This document shows, one piece after another, positions 33,025 to 42,256 of a stretch of DNA of 64,000 nucleotides. Each line of letters opens with the position of its first letter. Positions within the stretch are counted from its first letter, which is position 1. Source of the DNA: Pseudomonadota bacterium (GTDB lineage: Bacteria > Desulfobacterota > Binatia > UBA9968); assembly GCA_021324155.1 (NCBI GenBank), contig JAJPJQ010000028.1:1-64000 (forward strand), in the 5' to 3' direction. The notes under the pieces were generated by a model that saw nothing but the letters and a program-made list of their open reading frames with translations, ran no database searches and had not been told where the DNA came from. The position numbers and the translations under genes are program-made.

Positions 33025-33055
33025 CCGCCGCGCGGTTCATCGCCGCGACAAATTC

Positions 33056-35134
33056 ATGCACTGTTTCCGCGCGATCTCGCTCGCCATCGTTCTCATCGTT
33101 GTATGGGTCGGGTCGACACAGCCCGACGAGCCGCCGCAATATCGCGCTTATCCGATCCGCCGTCTGCCGGGGCACGCCGAGCGTAAAGCCGCCGCGGAAG
33201 CGGAAAGGCAGGCGGTCGAAAGCGGATTCGCAAGCCCTGCACTCGACGAGACCGCGCATGCGCCTACGCCTCGCCGGCCGGCGATATCGCTCGGCTTTGC
33301 CGGCATGAATTTTCCCGACGGTGGCGGGTCAGTGCCTCCCGATACCTTAGCCGCTACCGGTAAAGACCATATCGTGGAAGTCGTCAATTCCACGATAGCG
33401 ATCTATGACCGAGTCAACGGCTCGAAGCTCTCCGAGACGCCGCTGACGACTTTCTTCTCCGGCATACACATCAGCGACTGCATTTTCGATCCAGTCGTCG
33501 CCTATGACGAGATCGCGCAGCGCTTCTATGTCGGCGCGATCGACCTTCCCGATGTCTGTCCGCCAACCGCATTGCACAACCAGGCCAAGCTCCTCTACGC
33601 TGTCTCCGACTCCGACGATCCGACCGACGGTTTCGCCGAGATGCATGCGATCGATATCGCAGAAACGAGCAACTCACACTGCCCTGCTTCCATCCCCGTG
33701 GGCGGCGACTTCACGCGCACGGGCTGGAACGCGGACGCCCACGTATTTTCGTTCAACATGTTCGATTTTCCCGGCACATGCTTTGACCACGTCGCCGTCT
33801 TTGTGATCGAGAAAGCCACCGTTCTCGACGCCAATTCAAACACGGCGCCGACGATCCATCACGTTGATTTCGACTTTCCCAATTTCACGCTCGTCGCGGC
33901 GCGTATGCACGGCGCCAACTCCGGCGATCCGATGTGGTTAGTCGAGGAATCGCCGAACTTGAACCACATCCGCGTCGTCAAGCTCACCGGTCTCACTTCA
34001 ACGCCGGTGGCGAGCAGCACCGACATTCCCGTCGCATCTTACGGAAGCTTTGCCGATGCGCCGCAAAAGGGCGGCGGCTTCAAGATGGACACCGGCGATA
34101 CCAGCATCCTCCACGTCGAATCGCGCGGCAATCGATTGGTGGCGACGCATACGATTGGCGTCGGCGGCGTCGCCAAAGCGCGCTTTTACGAGTTCGATAT
34201 CTCCGGCACGCCGTCGCTGACTCAGCAGGGCACGATCGACCCCGGGAGCGCTATTTATACATACTATCCGTCCATCGCCATCGCGCCGAACGGCGACCTC
34301 GGGATGACGTTCATGCAGTCCTCGACGCAAGAATTCGTCTCGATGTACGTCACCGGCCAGTTGTCCGGTTCCCCGTCGGGGACAATGCAGACCCCGATGC
34401 TCGCCAAAGCCGGCGCGCGAAACTACACCGCGTTTGATTGTACGAACAACGACGGCTGCCGCGCCGGCGATTACAGCGGCATCACCGTCGACCCGGAGAC
34501 CACGGATACGTTCTGCGCGGCGAACGAATATGCCACGTCCGCTGCTTCGGAAAATTGGGGCACGTGGATCGCGTGCTTTACACTGCAGCCAGACATTGTC
34601 GCCCACGATCTCGCCGTCACCGCCCTCAAAGCATCCAAGACGGCGAAAAACGGCGTCCCGTTGCCGGTGACCGTGAGGATTCAAAACCGGAGCCCGCACG
34701 TCGAGACGATTAATTCGGGCGACCTAGGCGACGGATTGAACACCGGCCTCGTTCGTCTTGGATTCACGCCCAGCGATGATGACTCTGAAAGCTGCAATGC
34801 ATCCGTAGCGCTCAACGACGCGAAGAACGCGAAACTGTTTTCATCGGGCACTAAAGCGCTCGCGGTCGGAAAGACAATGGCGGTGAACTTTCTCGTGACC
34901 TATAACTGCGCCTCGCCGGTGTCAGTTAAAGGAGACGCGACGCCCAACGATTTCAGCATCTCGGCGACGGTTCACCATGAAGATCTCGCCGGCAGCATTC
35001 CCGACACGCATCCCGAAGACGACGTCTGTCCGCGCGGCCCGCTCGGCTTCGATCCGAACCCCGCGCCGAAGGGAACCGTCGACAAGGGCTGCGGCAAACA
35101 GGGCAGCCCGATTCTCGTCAACGTCGTACCGTAA
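33056..35134 (+). CDS. Secreted protein with propeller-like body and CARDB-like C-terminus, function unknown
   Basis: 692 residues. The N-terminal 'FRAISLAIVLIVVWVGS' is a signal peptide or anchor. The body (residues 75-520) starts with 'FAGMNFPDGGGSVPPDTLAA' and 'DHIVEVVNSTIAIYDR', and carries repeated strand pairs with many Asp and His, like a beta-propeller. 'CTNNDGCRAGDYSGITVDPE' with paired Cys precedes 'FCAANEYATSAASENWGTWI'. From about 520 an Ig-like CARDB-type segment ('AVTALKASKTAKNGVPLPVT') runs to the end, which reads 'VDKGCGKQGSPILVNVVP'. I do not recognise a named family; similar secreted proteins are usually annotated hypothetical. Its place between T2SS blocks and after the DsbA-like gene suggests exported cargo with disulfides. 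Confidence 0.75.
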   Translation: MHCFRAISLAIVLIVVWVGSTQPDEPPQYRAYPIRRLPGHAERKAAAEAERQAVESGFASPALDETAHAPTPRRPAISLGFAGMNFPDGGGSVPPDTLAATGKDHIVEVVNSTIAIYDRVNGSKLSETPLTTFFSGIHISDCIFDPVVAYDEIAQRFYVGAIDLPDVCPPTALHNQAKLLYAVSDSDDPTDGFAEMHAIDIAETSNSHCPASIPVGGDFTRTGWNADAHVFSFNMFDFPGTCFDHVAVFVIEKATVLDANSNTAPTIHHVDFDFPNFTLVAARMHGANSGDPMWLVEESPNLNHIRVVKLTGLTSTPVASSTDIPVASYGSFADAPQKGGGFKMDTGDTSILHVESRGNRLVATHTIGVGGVAKARFYEFDISGTPSLTQQGTIDPGSAIYTYYPSIAIAPNGDLGMTFMQSSTQEFVSMYVTGQLSGSPSGTMQTPMLAKAGARNYTAFDCTNNDGCRAGDYSGITVDPETTDTFCAANEYATSAASENWGTWIACFTLQPDIVAHDLAVTALKASKTAKNGVPLPVTVRIQNRSPHVETINSGDLGDGLNTGLVRLGFTPSDDDSESCNASVALNDAKNAKLFSSGTKALAVGKTMAVNFLVTYNCASPVSVKGDATPNDFSISATVHHEDLAGSIPDTHPEDDVCPRGPLGFDPNPAPKGTVDKGCGKQGSPILVNVVP

Positions 35135-35140
35135 ACTCAG

Positions 35141-35175
35141 TTTCGCGTTTCTAGTTCCACGAAACGCTCGATGCG
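35141..35175. repeat. Heptamer-repeat array C (short)
   Basis: TTTCGCG at 35141, TTTCTAG at 35148, TTCCACG at 35155, then AAACGC. GTTTCG (35140-35145) can pair with CGAAAC (35160-35165). It starts 6 bases after the stop of the 692-residue gene. Confidence 0.65.
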
Positions 35176-35239
35176 AAGACCCAGGTGCTTCTTCAACGGA
35201 TTGAAGCAACGTGTTTGCGACGCAGGGTCGAGAAGCGAG

Positions 35240-35328
35240 GATAACAAGGCGCGAGTTCGAGCCGGCGAGGCGTACTTTTTTAGTACTGGAGGATGCGAGA
35301 GACGAGCAACGCATTAGGCGCCGTTATC
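35240..35328. repeat. Imperfect inverted-repeat element between convergent genes
   Basis: The ends are GATAAC-AA-GGCGC (35240-35252) and GCGCC-GTTATC (35318-35328), reverse complements apart from two extra bases. At the centre is GTACT-ttttt-AGTAC (35272-35286). The whole 89 bp can fold as a cruciform. It could be a dispersed repeat (MITE-like) or a terminator for the two convergent genes. Confidence 0.55.
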
Positions 35329-35337
35329 GGCGGTTCG

Positions 35338-37017
35338 TCAGGATTCTTCGCGGGTGACGCGTAGCACTTCGGCGAGTGTCGTGACGCCGTCGCGGACCTT
35401 CTGCCAGCCGTCGTCGCGCAGCAGCCGCATGCCTTGCGAGACGGCGAGGTTGCGGATCGCGTTCGAGTCGGCGCGCTGGACGATGAGCTTGCAAACGTCC
35501 GGGGTCGCGGGCAGCAGCTCGAAAATCCCGACGCGCCCGAGATAGCCCGTCCCCGAGCATGCGTCGCAGCCGATCGGCTCCCACACCGATGTGGCTCTGA
35601 ACTCGTCCATGTGCGAGGCCTCGAACGGCACCTGTCTACGGCATTCGTTGCAGAGTCGCCGCACGAGCCGCTGCGCCAGGACGCCTAGAATCGCGGACGC
35701 GAGCAGATAATCCTCGACGCCCATCTCGAGCAGCCGCGACACGGCGCCGGCCGCGTCGTTGGTATGGAGCGTCGAGAAGACGAGATGGCCGGTGAGCGCG
35801 GCCTGGATCGCTATCCCGGCCGTCTCGGCGTCGCGGATCTCACCGACCATGATGACGTCGGGGTCCTGCCGCACGATCGAGCGCAGCCCGTTGGCGAACG
35901 TGAGCCCGATCTGCGGCTTGACGTGAATCTGATTGACGCCGTTCAACTGGTACTCGACGGGATCCTCGATCGTGATGATTTTCTTCGCCGGGTCATTGAT
36001 CTTCTGGAGCGCGCAGTAAAGCGTGGTGCTCTTGCCGCTGCCGGTCGGACCGGTGACGAGCAGCATCCCGTGCGGCTTGGCGATCATGTCGCTGAAGCGC
36101 TGGTAAATGTCGGGCGGAAAGCCGAGCGACTCGTCCAGGCTCGTGAAGATCTGCGAGCGCTCGAGCAAGCGGATGACGACGCTCTCGCCGTAGAGCGTCG
36201 GGATCGTCGAGATGCGCAGATCGACGTCCTTGCCGGCGATCTTCACCTTGATGCGGCCGTCCTGCGGCAGGCGGCGCTCGGCGATGTTGAGCTGCGCGAG
36301 AATCTTCAGGCGCGAGATGATGGCGGCCTTCAGCTGCCGCGGCGGCGGCTCCATTTCGTGCAGAATGCCGTCGATGCGGTAGCGCACTTTGAGCTGGTTC
36401 TCGAACGGCTCGATGTGGATATCGGAAGCGCGGCTCTCGAGCGCGCGCGACATGAGCTGATTGACGAGGCGGATAACCGGCGCCTCGGAAGCCATATCGC
36501 GGAGATGCTCGACCTCTTCCTGGTCGGCGCCGTCGAGCTCGCGCGCGCCGCTGCCCTCCGAGAGCGCCTCGCCCGAGTAGCCGTTGCCGAAAACGGCGTC
36601 GATGCGCGCGGATATCTCCTTTTCTTTGGCGAGCACCGGCTTAATTTTCAAGCCGGAGGCGACTTCGAGCGCGTGGAGGCGCGCGAAATCGGTGGGGTCG
36701 GTCGTCGCTACGACGAGCTCGCGGCCTTCGATCTTGAGCGGGACCATGCGCGCCGACTTGAAAAAATCGACACCGTCCATCATCGGCTCGAGCGCCAGCG
36801 GCGTCGCCGGAAAGTCTTTCATCGATACGACCGGGATTTTGAAGTGCTCGCTCAAAACCGGCAGGAGATCGTCCTCCGAGACAAAGCCAAGCTCGACGAC
36901 CAGCCGGGCGAAATGCGCCCGCTGCTCCTGCTGAAGCTTTACGATGCGCTCCATCTCGTCGGGCGCGAGAATGCCGCGGTCGACGAGCCGCTGCTCGAAT
37001 GTCACATAGCCTTCCAT
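35338..37017 (-). CDS. gspE: Type II secretion ATPase GspE
   Basis: 559 residues. N1E-type start ('LVDRGILAPDEMERIVKLQQ'), 'SEAPVIRLVNQLMSRALESR' and 'ASDIHIEPFENQLKVRYRID', Walker A 'GPTGSGKSTT' near residue 320, Asp box 'IITIEDPVEYQLNGVNQIHV', Walker B 'PDVIMVGEIRDAETAGIAIQ', His box 'HLVFSTLHTNDAAGAVSRLL', and the zinc tetracysteine 'CNECRR ... CDACSG'. This is a standard GspE/PilB-type motor that drives pseudopilus assembly. It lies 3.5 kb from gspF, separated by two divergent genes, and is the end of the lptD/cupin-side run. A possible -10 (TATTAT, minus strand 37034-37029) lies only 12 bases before the ATG. Confidence 0.95.
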   Translation of the reverse strand: MEGYVTFEQRLVDRGILAPDEMERIVKLQQEQRAHFARLVVELGFVSEDDLLPVLSEHFKIPVVSMKDFPATPLALEPMMDGVDFFKSARMVPLKIEGRELVVATTDPTDFARLHALEVASGLKIKPVLAKEKEISARIDAVFGNGYSGEALSEGSGARELDGADQEEVEHLRDMASEAPVIRLVNQLMSRALESRASDIHIEPFENQLKVRYRIDGILHEMEPPPRQLKAAIISRLKILAQLNIAERRLPQDGRIKVKIAGKDVDLRISTIPTLYGESVVIRLLERSQIFTSLDESLGFPPDIYQRFSDMIAKPHGMLLVTGPTGSGKSTTLYCALQKINDPAKKIITIEDPVEYQLNGVNQIHVKPQIGLTFANGLRSIVRQDPDVIMVGEIRDAETAGIAIQAALTGHLVFSTLHTNDAAGAVSRLLEMGVEDYLLASAILGVLAQRLVRRLCNECRRQVPFEASHMDEFRATSVWEPIGCDACSGTGYLGRVGIFELLPATPDVCKLIVQRADSNAIRNLAVSQGMRLLRDDGWQKVRDGVTTLAEVLRVTREES

Positions 37018-37085
37018 GAGTTCCGCCTATAATAGCAAATTACGGGTAGAGGGGAAATCTCGGGATCTTCCGCGAAAACGGGACT

Positions 37086-37445
37086 CTACTTCGTTACGCG
37101 GCCGTAGCGGTCTTCCAGGCGCACGACGTCGTCGAGCTCGGGAGTCGACGCTTCGAGCACGTCGCACTCCTCGACGGCCGTCATTCGGTGGCGGGTGTTG
37201 CTCGTGATGCGGTAGCACTCGCCGGGCTGCATGCGATGCATCGCGTCGCCCTTTACATCGCCGATTTGCAGGTCGAGCACGCCCTTCAGGAGGTAAATCG
37301 TCTCGTCCTTGACGGTGTGGTACTGGTAGCTAAGCGATTCGCCTTTCGCGATATGAAGCAGTTTGCCGACGTAGCGGTCGGTGTGAGCCCATATGAGCTC
37401 GTAACCCCAGGGTTTATCGACTCGCTTTGGGGAAGAAACCGGCAC
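37086..37445 (-). CDS. Small cupin, mannose-6-phosphate isomerase type II-like
   Basis: 119 residues, GTG start with GGCGG just upstream. One cupin domain: 'KPWGYELIWAHTDRYVGKLL' and 'GESLSYQYHTVKDETIYLLK' (metal ligands His, Glu in motif 1), 'MQPGECYRITSNTRHRMTAV' (His in motif 2), then 'CDVLEASTPELDDVVRLEDR'. This resembles the C-terminal isomerase domain of bifunctional PMI/GMP enzymes or stand-alone sugar-phosphate cupins. It may act in sugar-nucleotide supply for surface glycans, suggested weakly by its place 14 bp after lptD. The substrate cannot be assigned. Confidence 0.8.
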   Translation of the reverse strand: MPVSSPKRVDKPWGYELIWAHTDRYVGKLLHIAKGESLSYQYHTVKDETIYLLKGVLDLQIGDVKGDAMHRMQPGECYRITSNTRHRMTAVEECDVLEASTPELDDVVRLEDRYGRVTK

Positions 37446-37459
37446 AATCCGCCTTCGAC

Positions 37460-39955
37460 TTATCTAAAAGCAGGTTTCGTTTGCGAGCTCAACCCCAGCA
37501 GATCGAAATTGAATCGGAAATTCGTCTCGTTCGGGTTCGTCGAATGATTGAGCGCGAAGGTGACTGACCAGCATTCGCACTGCGACAAGATCTTGATGGC
37601 GCCGCGATTCGTGGAAAATCCGCCGCGGCGGACATTATAGGTGGAGTCGTAGAGAAAGAGCAGATGATCGGTTACATGGATGAGGCTGCGGACCCCGATC
37701 AGGCCGAAAACGTCGCGCTTCTGACAGCGCGGATCGAAGGTATCGCCGAAGTCGGTCCTGATCGTCGAGCAGATTTGCGGGGCTGCGGGATCGACGAAGA
37801 CCGGGTTCGCGTTGTCGGCGAGTACCGAGTTGGATGTCTTGTCGATGAAACGGAAGCTCAAGTCCAGCGCGTTGGGCCGCATGAAGTCCGGATCGAGAAC
37901 CTTGCGCGTGATCGGACGCGGATCGAAAATCGTGAAAAGCGCGGTTGCCTCGCTGATACGCCCGGAGCTGTGATCGATGCCCGTGCCGCCGCCGAAGGCC
38001 ATGTAATCCGTCGGAAAAAGTCTGAGCTCGAGACCCACGTCGGAAAGCCTGCCCCCTTCCGGCCGGTCCGGCCCGACACCGTAGTTCATGCCGACCTTGA
38101 AGCGCGCGATCTCGCGCGTGTCGCCTTCGATGGGCGTCTGCGCCATCTCCACGTCGCTATTGCCGCCGGGCGCCGGCAGCAGCGAAGAAAATTTTCCCCA
38201 GAAGCGGTTCGTCACGCCGAAAGTCACCAGGTTGCGCGGATTCACGCGGTCGACGCCGTCCATGATCGGAATATCGCTCTGTTTGCTGTGCGAGACGAAG
38301 ATGTATCCAACTTCCGGCTCGACCACGTGCTTAATTTTCTGAAGACCCGTTCCGCCCAAGGAAAAAACCCGGCCGAAGGAGCTGCCGATCGTCCCGTTCA
38401 CCTCGACGAGCTCGCGCGAATTGTTGCGCGCGAACTTCTGCCGCCGCTTGTCCAGCATGCAAAGTATGGGGTTGAATGGCGGCAATCCGCAACTAACGAG
38501 GGGCGTGGACTGCGAAGTATCGTAAAGGTGATACAGCGTCTCGCGCGGAGCGACACTAAACGCACCGTGAAGGTAATTGCCGAGGTTGTAAGGCAACACC
38601 AGCTCGGGCCGGAGATCGAGCCGCAATCCGTCCGGCGATGCCACGCTGATGTAGTTTACTCCCGCGGCGCGCCAGCGAAACTCGAACGGCGTGTTCCATA
38701 GCGGCTGAAGGCCGGTGAAGAGGAGTTGCGGCGTGCGGTGCAGCGTGCGGCTGTCGGGCTGGACGAAATCCTGATAGAAGTCGAATTCGCCCTGCAGCGT
38801 CGAGTTGTCCCAGCCGCGGAGGAAGCCCGCGCGCGACAAGCTGTACCGCAGCGTTTTGATATCGCGCTCGCGGTCGAAGTCGAGATGCATGTTCTTCGTA
38901 AGCTCGCGGACGAAGAAGTCGTCGCTGAACAGCGCTACGTCGGTGTAGGTCGTCCAGTCCGGGCCGACCTGCCGGTGATTGCCGACCACGCTCCAGCGCT
39001 GCAACGGGATCACGTCGCATTTGGGCACAAACGCCGGCGGCGGAGATTTGGTATTCGGCACGTTATTGCAGCCCGCGATCGTCTTATCGCCGACATCGCT
39101 GTCGGCATTGTTCCGGAACAGCTCGTTGAAGTAGGACGTCTGGATCTCCGCCTGGAAGTCCTTGCTGAACATCTTGCGGTACTCGCCGAGAAAACCGATG
39201 CGCGCGCCGGTCTCGAGGTCGAACGTGAGCGTCGCGTCGCTGCTCTTGTCGATGGCCCAGTAATACGGCTGCATGTAGCGGAAGCCGCTTTTGCTCGACG
39301 TGCCGAACTCGGGAAACAAGAAGCCCGTTTGCCGGTCGGTGTTTACCGGGAAAACCGCGTACGGAAAGTAAAACACCGGCACATCTTTGATGTAGAACGT
39401 GCCTCCCCGGATGACGCCGCTGCCTTCCCGCGTGACATCCATCTGCTCGGCTCTTATTTTCCACGTCGGCGGCCCCGACTCGCACAGGCAGGTTGTGAAA
39501 ATGCCCTCGTCGAGGTGGTAGGTCTGGCCGCCGAGTTTCTGCAAGCGGCTGCCGTTCATCGTCAAATGGCCGCGCTCGAGAAACAGCTCGCCATTCTCGA
39601 TCGTGCCCGTCTCGTTTTGGAGATTGAATTGCATGCGGTCGGCCTGGCGCACCTTCCATTCGGGATCGTCGACGGAGACGTTGCCTGTCGCTTCCATGTC
39701 CTGCGTCTCGCGGTTAAGCGACACCTGGTCCGCCCTGAGCGTCATCTGCTCGCGGCGGACTTCGACGTTGCCCTGGCCGTCGAGCTGCTGGCCTTGATTG
39801 GAGACGGAGAGAGAATCGGCCGTAACGTGAATTTCCTCCTCAGGCTTGGCCTCGCCGGCTCGGGGAGCCTGGGCTTGGGCAGCAAAAAGTCCCCGCGCAG
39901 GAAGCAGAGTAAAGAGAATAAGAGCGCCGAAAACTGTTCTTAGAAATATATGCAT
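37460..39955 (-). CDS. lptD: LPS-assembly protein LptD
   Basis: 831 residues. A signal peptide (GALILFTLLPARGLFAA) precedes the LptA-like beta-jellyroll ('IHVTADSLSVSNQGQQLDGQ', 'GNVEVRREQMTLRADQVSLN', 'WKVRQADRMQFNLQNETGTI'), then the C-terminal barrel ('VFYFPYAVFPVNTDRQTGFL', 'FPEFGTSSKSGFRYMQPYYW'). LptD with LptE places LPS in the outer leaflet. Cys residues at 'CLCESG' and 'CECW' may form the interdomain disulfides. It has its own promoter after folC. The last 300 residues are diverse strands as expected for the barrel. Confidence 0.93.
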   Translation of the reverse strand: MHIFLRTVFGALILFTLLPARGLFAAQAQAPRAGEAKPEEEIHVTADSLSVSNQGQQLDGQGNVEVRREQMTLRADQVSLNRETQDMEATGNVSVDDPEWKVRQADRMQFNLQNETGTIENGELFLERGHLTMNGSRLQKLGGQTYHLDEGIFTTCLCESGPPTWKIRAEQMDVTREGSGVIRGGTFYIKDVPVFYFPYAVFPVNTDRQTGFLFPEFGTSSKSGFRYMQPYYWAIDKSSDATLTFDLETGARIGFLGEYRKMFSKDFQAEIQTSYFNELFRNNADSDVGDKTIAGCNNVPNTKSPPPAFVPKCDVIPLQRWSVVGNHRQVGPDWTTYTDVALFSDDFFVRELTKNMHLDFDRERDIKTLRYSLSRAGFLRGWDNSTLQGEFDFYQDFVQPDSRTLHRTPQLLFTGLQPLWNTPFEFRWRAAGVNYISVASPDGLRLDLRPELVLPYNLGNYLHGAFSVAPRETLYHLYDTSQSTPLVSCGLPPFNPILCMLDKRRQKFARNNSRELVEVNGTIGSSFGRVFSLGGTGLQKIKHVVEPEVGYIFVSHSKQSDIPIMDGVDRVNPRNLVTFGVTNRFWGKFSSLLPAPGGNSDVEMAQTPIEGDTREIARFKVGMNYGVGPDRPEGGRLSDVGLELRLFPTDYMAFGGGTGIDHSSGRISEATALFTIFDPRPITRKVLDPDFMRPNALDLSFRFIDKTSNSVLADNANPVFVDPAAPQICSTIRTDFGDTFDPRCQKRDVFGLIGVRSLIHVTDHLLFLYDSTYNVRRGGFSTNRGAIKILSQCECWSVTFALNHSTNPNETNFRFNFDLLGLSSQTKPAFR

Positions 39956-40006
39956 CGGCGATGGAGAAGAACAACAACGGCTGCGAACGGCAAAATCCGA
40001 CCCCCT

Positions 40007-40035
40007 CTTATATACAGGAGCGGGATGGTAGGCAA
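40007..40035 (-). promoter_or_regulatory. Sigma-70-like promoter of lptD
   Basis: On the minus strand TTGCCT (40035-40030), 17 bases, TATAAG (40012-40007). Transcription would start near 40000, about 45 bases before the lptD ATG. It starts 14 bases after the folC stop, so lptD can be expressed apart from folC. Confidence 0.55.
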
Positions 40036-40048
40036 CCTTTTTTTTGCC

Positions 40049-41362
40049 TTAGGTAGGATAGCGGCCGGTCCTCGGATTGTCGCGAGGCGGGGCGAGCGAC
40101 ATAACGGTCGGTCGCACTTCGCCCAGGAAGTATAAAGAACCGGTGATGAGAATGACGTCGTCGGGCGACGCGCTTTCAATGGTCGTGCGAACGGCCTGGC
40201 GGGCGTCGGGAACGGCCGCGACCGGAATCGCGCCGGCATCATGGACCACAGCCGCCATCTCCTGGGGATCGGCGCTGCGGTCCATGGCGACGCGCGTGAG
40301 AACGAAGTCCCCCGCAACGGCCGACAGCTCGCGCAGCATCAGGCGCCAGTCTTTGTCCGCCATCGCGGCGAAGACGACAGTGGCCTTTTTCGCCCCGAGA
40401 CGCTCGCGCATCTCGGCGGTGAGCGTCTTGACGCCCTCTTCGTTGTGGGCGCCGTCGAGGATAACCGTCGGCCGTTCAAGCACGGTTTCGAGGCGGCCGG
40501 GCCAGAAGACCGTCGCCAACCCTTCGCGCATCGATGTGGCGCTCACAGGGAACTCCGCGCGGGCGACCTCCAGAGCGCATAGCGCGAGCGCAGCGTTCGA
40601 TCTTTGATGATGGCCCGTGAGCCCGAGAGAAAAGTCGCTCAACGCGCCGTGCAGGCCGGAGTAGTCGAAGCGCCCGTCGGCTTTCGGGGATACAGAGAAA
40701 TCGCGGCCTAAAAAATAGCTCGCGGCCTGCCGGGCGCGCGCAGTGTCTTCGAATAAGCGCTGAATCTCCGGCGCAAAACGCCCCCCGACCAGCGGCACGC
40801 CGGGCTTGATAATGCCGCCTTTCTCCCGCGCGATCGAAAGCAGCTCGGAGCCGAGGTAGGCTTCGTGGTCCTTGGCGATCGTTGTAATGATGCTGACGCA
40901 GGAAGTCACGAAGTTCGTCGCGTCCAGACGCCCGCCGAGGCCCACCTCCACGACGGCGACATCGACGCTCCGGCGCGCGAAGTGGATGAACGCCATGACG
41001 GTAATAAGCTCGAAAAACGTCAGGCGAATATCGGCGGCGCTCGTGCGCTGCTCAATCTCGTCGGCAAGCTCGACGACTTCCTCTTCGAAGATTTCCCGAT
41101 CGCGAACGCGGATGCGCTCGGTAAACGAAGTGATATGCGGGGACGTGTAAAGCGCTGTGCGGTAGCCGGCGAGCGTGAGGACGCGGTGCAGCATCGCAGC
41201 CGTCGAGCCTTTGCCATTCGTGCCGGCGATGTGAAACGATGGATAGCGCCGCTCGGGACGGTCGAATAGGGTGAGCGCCCGGTCCATGCGGTCGAGCTTG
41301 AGGTCGATTTCGCCGCCGCGGAGATTATAGATGTAATCCAGAGTTTCGGCGTAGGAGCGCAT
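40049..41362 (-). CDS. folC: Bifunctional folylpolyglutamate synthase/dihydrofolate synthase FolC
   Basis: 437 residues. Mur-ligase fold with P-loop 'HIAGTNGKGSTAAMLHRVLT', folate loop 'GYRTALYTSPHITSFTERIR', 'VAVVEVGLGGRLDATNFVTS' and the C-terminal ADP-binding motif 'VILDGAHNEEGVKTLTAEMR'. It adds glutamate to dihydropteroate or folates in the cytoplasm. It follows trpA with only a heptamer-repeat array between; in many proteobacteria accD occupies this place between trpA and folC and is absent here. Confidence 0.95.
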   Translation of the reverse strand: MRSYAETLDYIYNLRGGEIDLKLDRMDRALTLFDRPERRYPSFHIAGTNGKGSTAAMLHRVLTLAGYRTALYTSPHITSFTERIRVRDREIFEEEVVELADEIEQRTSAADIRLTFFELITVMAFIHFARRSVDVAVVEVGLGGRLDATNFVTSCVSIITTIAKDHEAYLGSELLSIAREKGGIIKPGVPLVGGRFAPEIQRLFEDTARARQAASYFLGRDFSVSPKADGRFDYSGLHGALSDFSLGLTGHHQRSNAALALCALEVARAEFPVSATSMREGLATVFWPGRLETVLERPTVILDGAHNEEGVKTLTAEMRERLGAKKATVVFAAMADKDWRLMLRELSAVAGDFVLTRVAMDRSADPQEMAAVVHDAGAIPVAAVPDARQAVRTTIESASPDDVILITGSLYFLGEVRPTVMSLAPPRDNPRTGRYPT

Positions 41363-41373
41363 GGCAAAAGCAG

Positions 41374-41440
41374 TTTCGGGTTTCGGGTTTCGAGTTGCGA
41401 GTCCCGAGTTACGAGAAACCGTGGACTAGAAACTCGAAAC
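41374..41440. repeat. Heptamer-repeat array D (TTTCGGG/TTTCGAG arms), overlaps the end of trpA
   Basis: Left arm: TTTCGGG 41374, TTTCGGG 41381, TTTCGAG 41388, TTGCGAG 41395, TCCCGAG 41402 and TTACGAG 41409. Right arm: CTAGAAA 41426 and CTCGAAA 41433. The right arm encodes the last three residues and the stop codon of trpA. It fills the folC-trpA gap. Confidence 0.85.
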
Positions 41441-42247
41441 GGGGCGCTTCGCGCCCTTGATCCCGCGCTTTAGGCGCGCGACGAAGGCGCCGGCTTGCGA
41501 CGCTTTTCGTCCGTTACGCCCGGCGCGCTCGATGACGTCGATGAGCGCGCTGCCGACGACGGCGGCGTCGGCGAAGGCGGCGATGCGCGCCGCCTGCATC
41601 GGCGTTGAGACGCCGAAGCCGACCGCGATCGGCTGCCGCGTGTAGCGACGGATGCGCGCGACCTGGGCCTGCAATTCGCCTTCGAGCGCGCGGCGCGCGC
41701 CGGTGACGCCGGTGACCGAGACATAGTAGATGAAGCCGCGCCCGAGCCGCGCGACCAGCTTGATGCGCTCTTCGTCGCTCGTCGGTGCGAGGAGAAAGAT
41801 GGTGTACAGACCGCGTTTTTCGGTCTGGCGCCTGAGCTCCGCGCTTTCCTCCGGCGGCAGGTCGACGCAGAGGAGCCCGTCGACGCCGGCGGCGCGGGCG
41901 TCGGCCGCAAAGCGCGCGAGACCGTAATGATAGATGGGGTTGTAATAGCCGAATAGGATGATCGGCAACTCGGACTCGCGCCGAAAGCGGCGCACCAGCG
42001 CCAGCACATGCGGCAGCATCGTACCGCCGGCGAGCGCGCGCTCGGACGCGCGCTGGATCGTCGCGCCGTCGGCCATCGGATCGGAGAACGGGACGCCGAG
42101 CTCGATCATATCGGCGCCCGCCGCTTCCAGCGAGCGAAGGATCTTCAGCGTCGTGGTGATCTCGGGATCGCCGGCGGTGACGAACGGGATCAACCCGGCC
42201 TCGCCGCGCGATTTGAGCTCAGAAAATTTTGCGTCGATGCGATTCAT
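41426..42247 (-). CDS. trpA: Tryptophan synthase alpha chain
   Basis: 273 residues from ATG 42247 (a GTG one codon upstream is possible). 'GLIPFVTAGDPEITTTLKIL' and 'GADMIELGVPFSDPMADGAT' carry the catalytic Glu and Asp, with 'CVDLPPEES' and 'YYVSVTGVTGARRALEGELQ' for loops 2 and 6 and 'VGFGVSTPMQAA' for phosphate binding. It cleaves indole-3-glycerol phosphate to indole, passed to TrpB. No ribosome-binding site is visible because array E lies directly upstream. The C-terminal 'SSF' is written by array D. Confidence 0.95.
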   Translation of the reverse strand: MNRIDAKFSELKSRGEAGLIPFVTAGDPEITTTLKILRSLEAAGADMIELGVPFSDPMADGATIQRASERALAGGTMLPHVLALVRRFRRESELPIILFGYYNPIYHYGLARFAADARAAGVDGLLCVDLPPEESAELRRQTEKRGLYTIFLLAPTSDEERIKLVARLGRGFIYYVSVTGVTGARRALEGELQAQVARIRRYTRQPIAVGFGVSTPMQAARIAAFADAAVVGSALIDVIERAGRNGRKASQAGAFVARLKRGIKGAKRPVSSF

Positions 42248-42256
42248 CACAAATAA

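Noticed and set aside
40030-40049. Hairpin after folC considered as a terminator
   Set aside because: AGGCAA/TTGCCT has an A/T-rich loop but no T-run on the minus strand after it; it also supplies the lptD -35.
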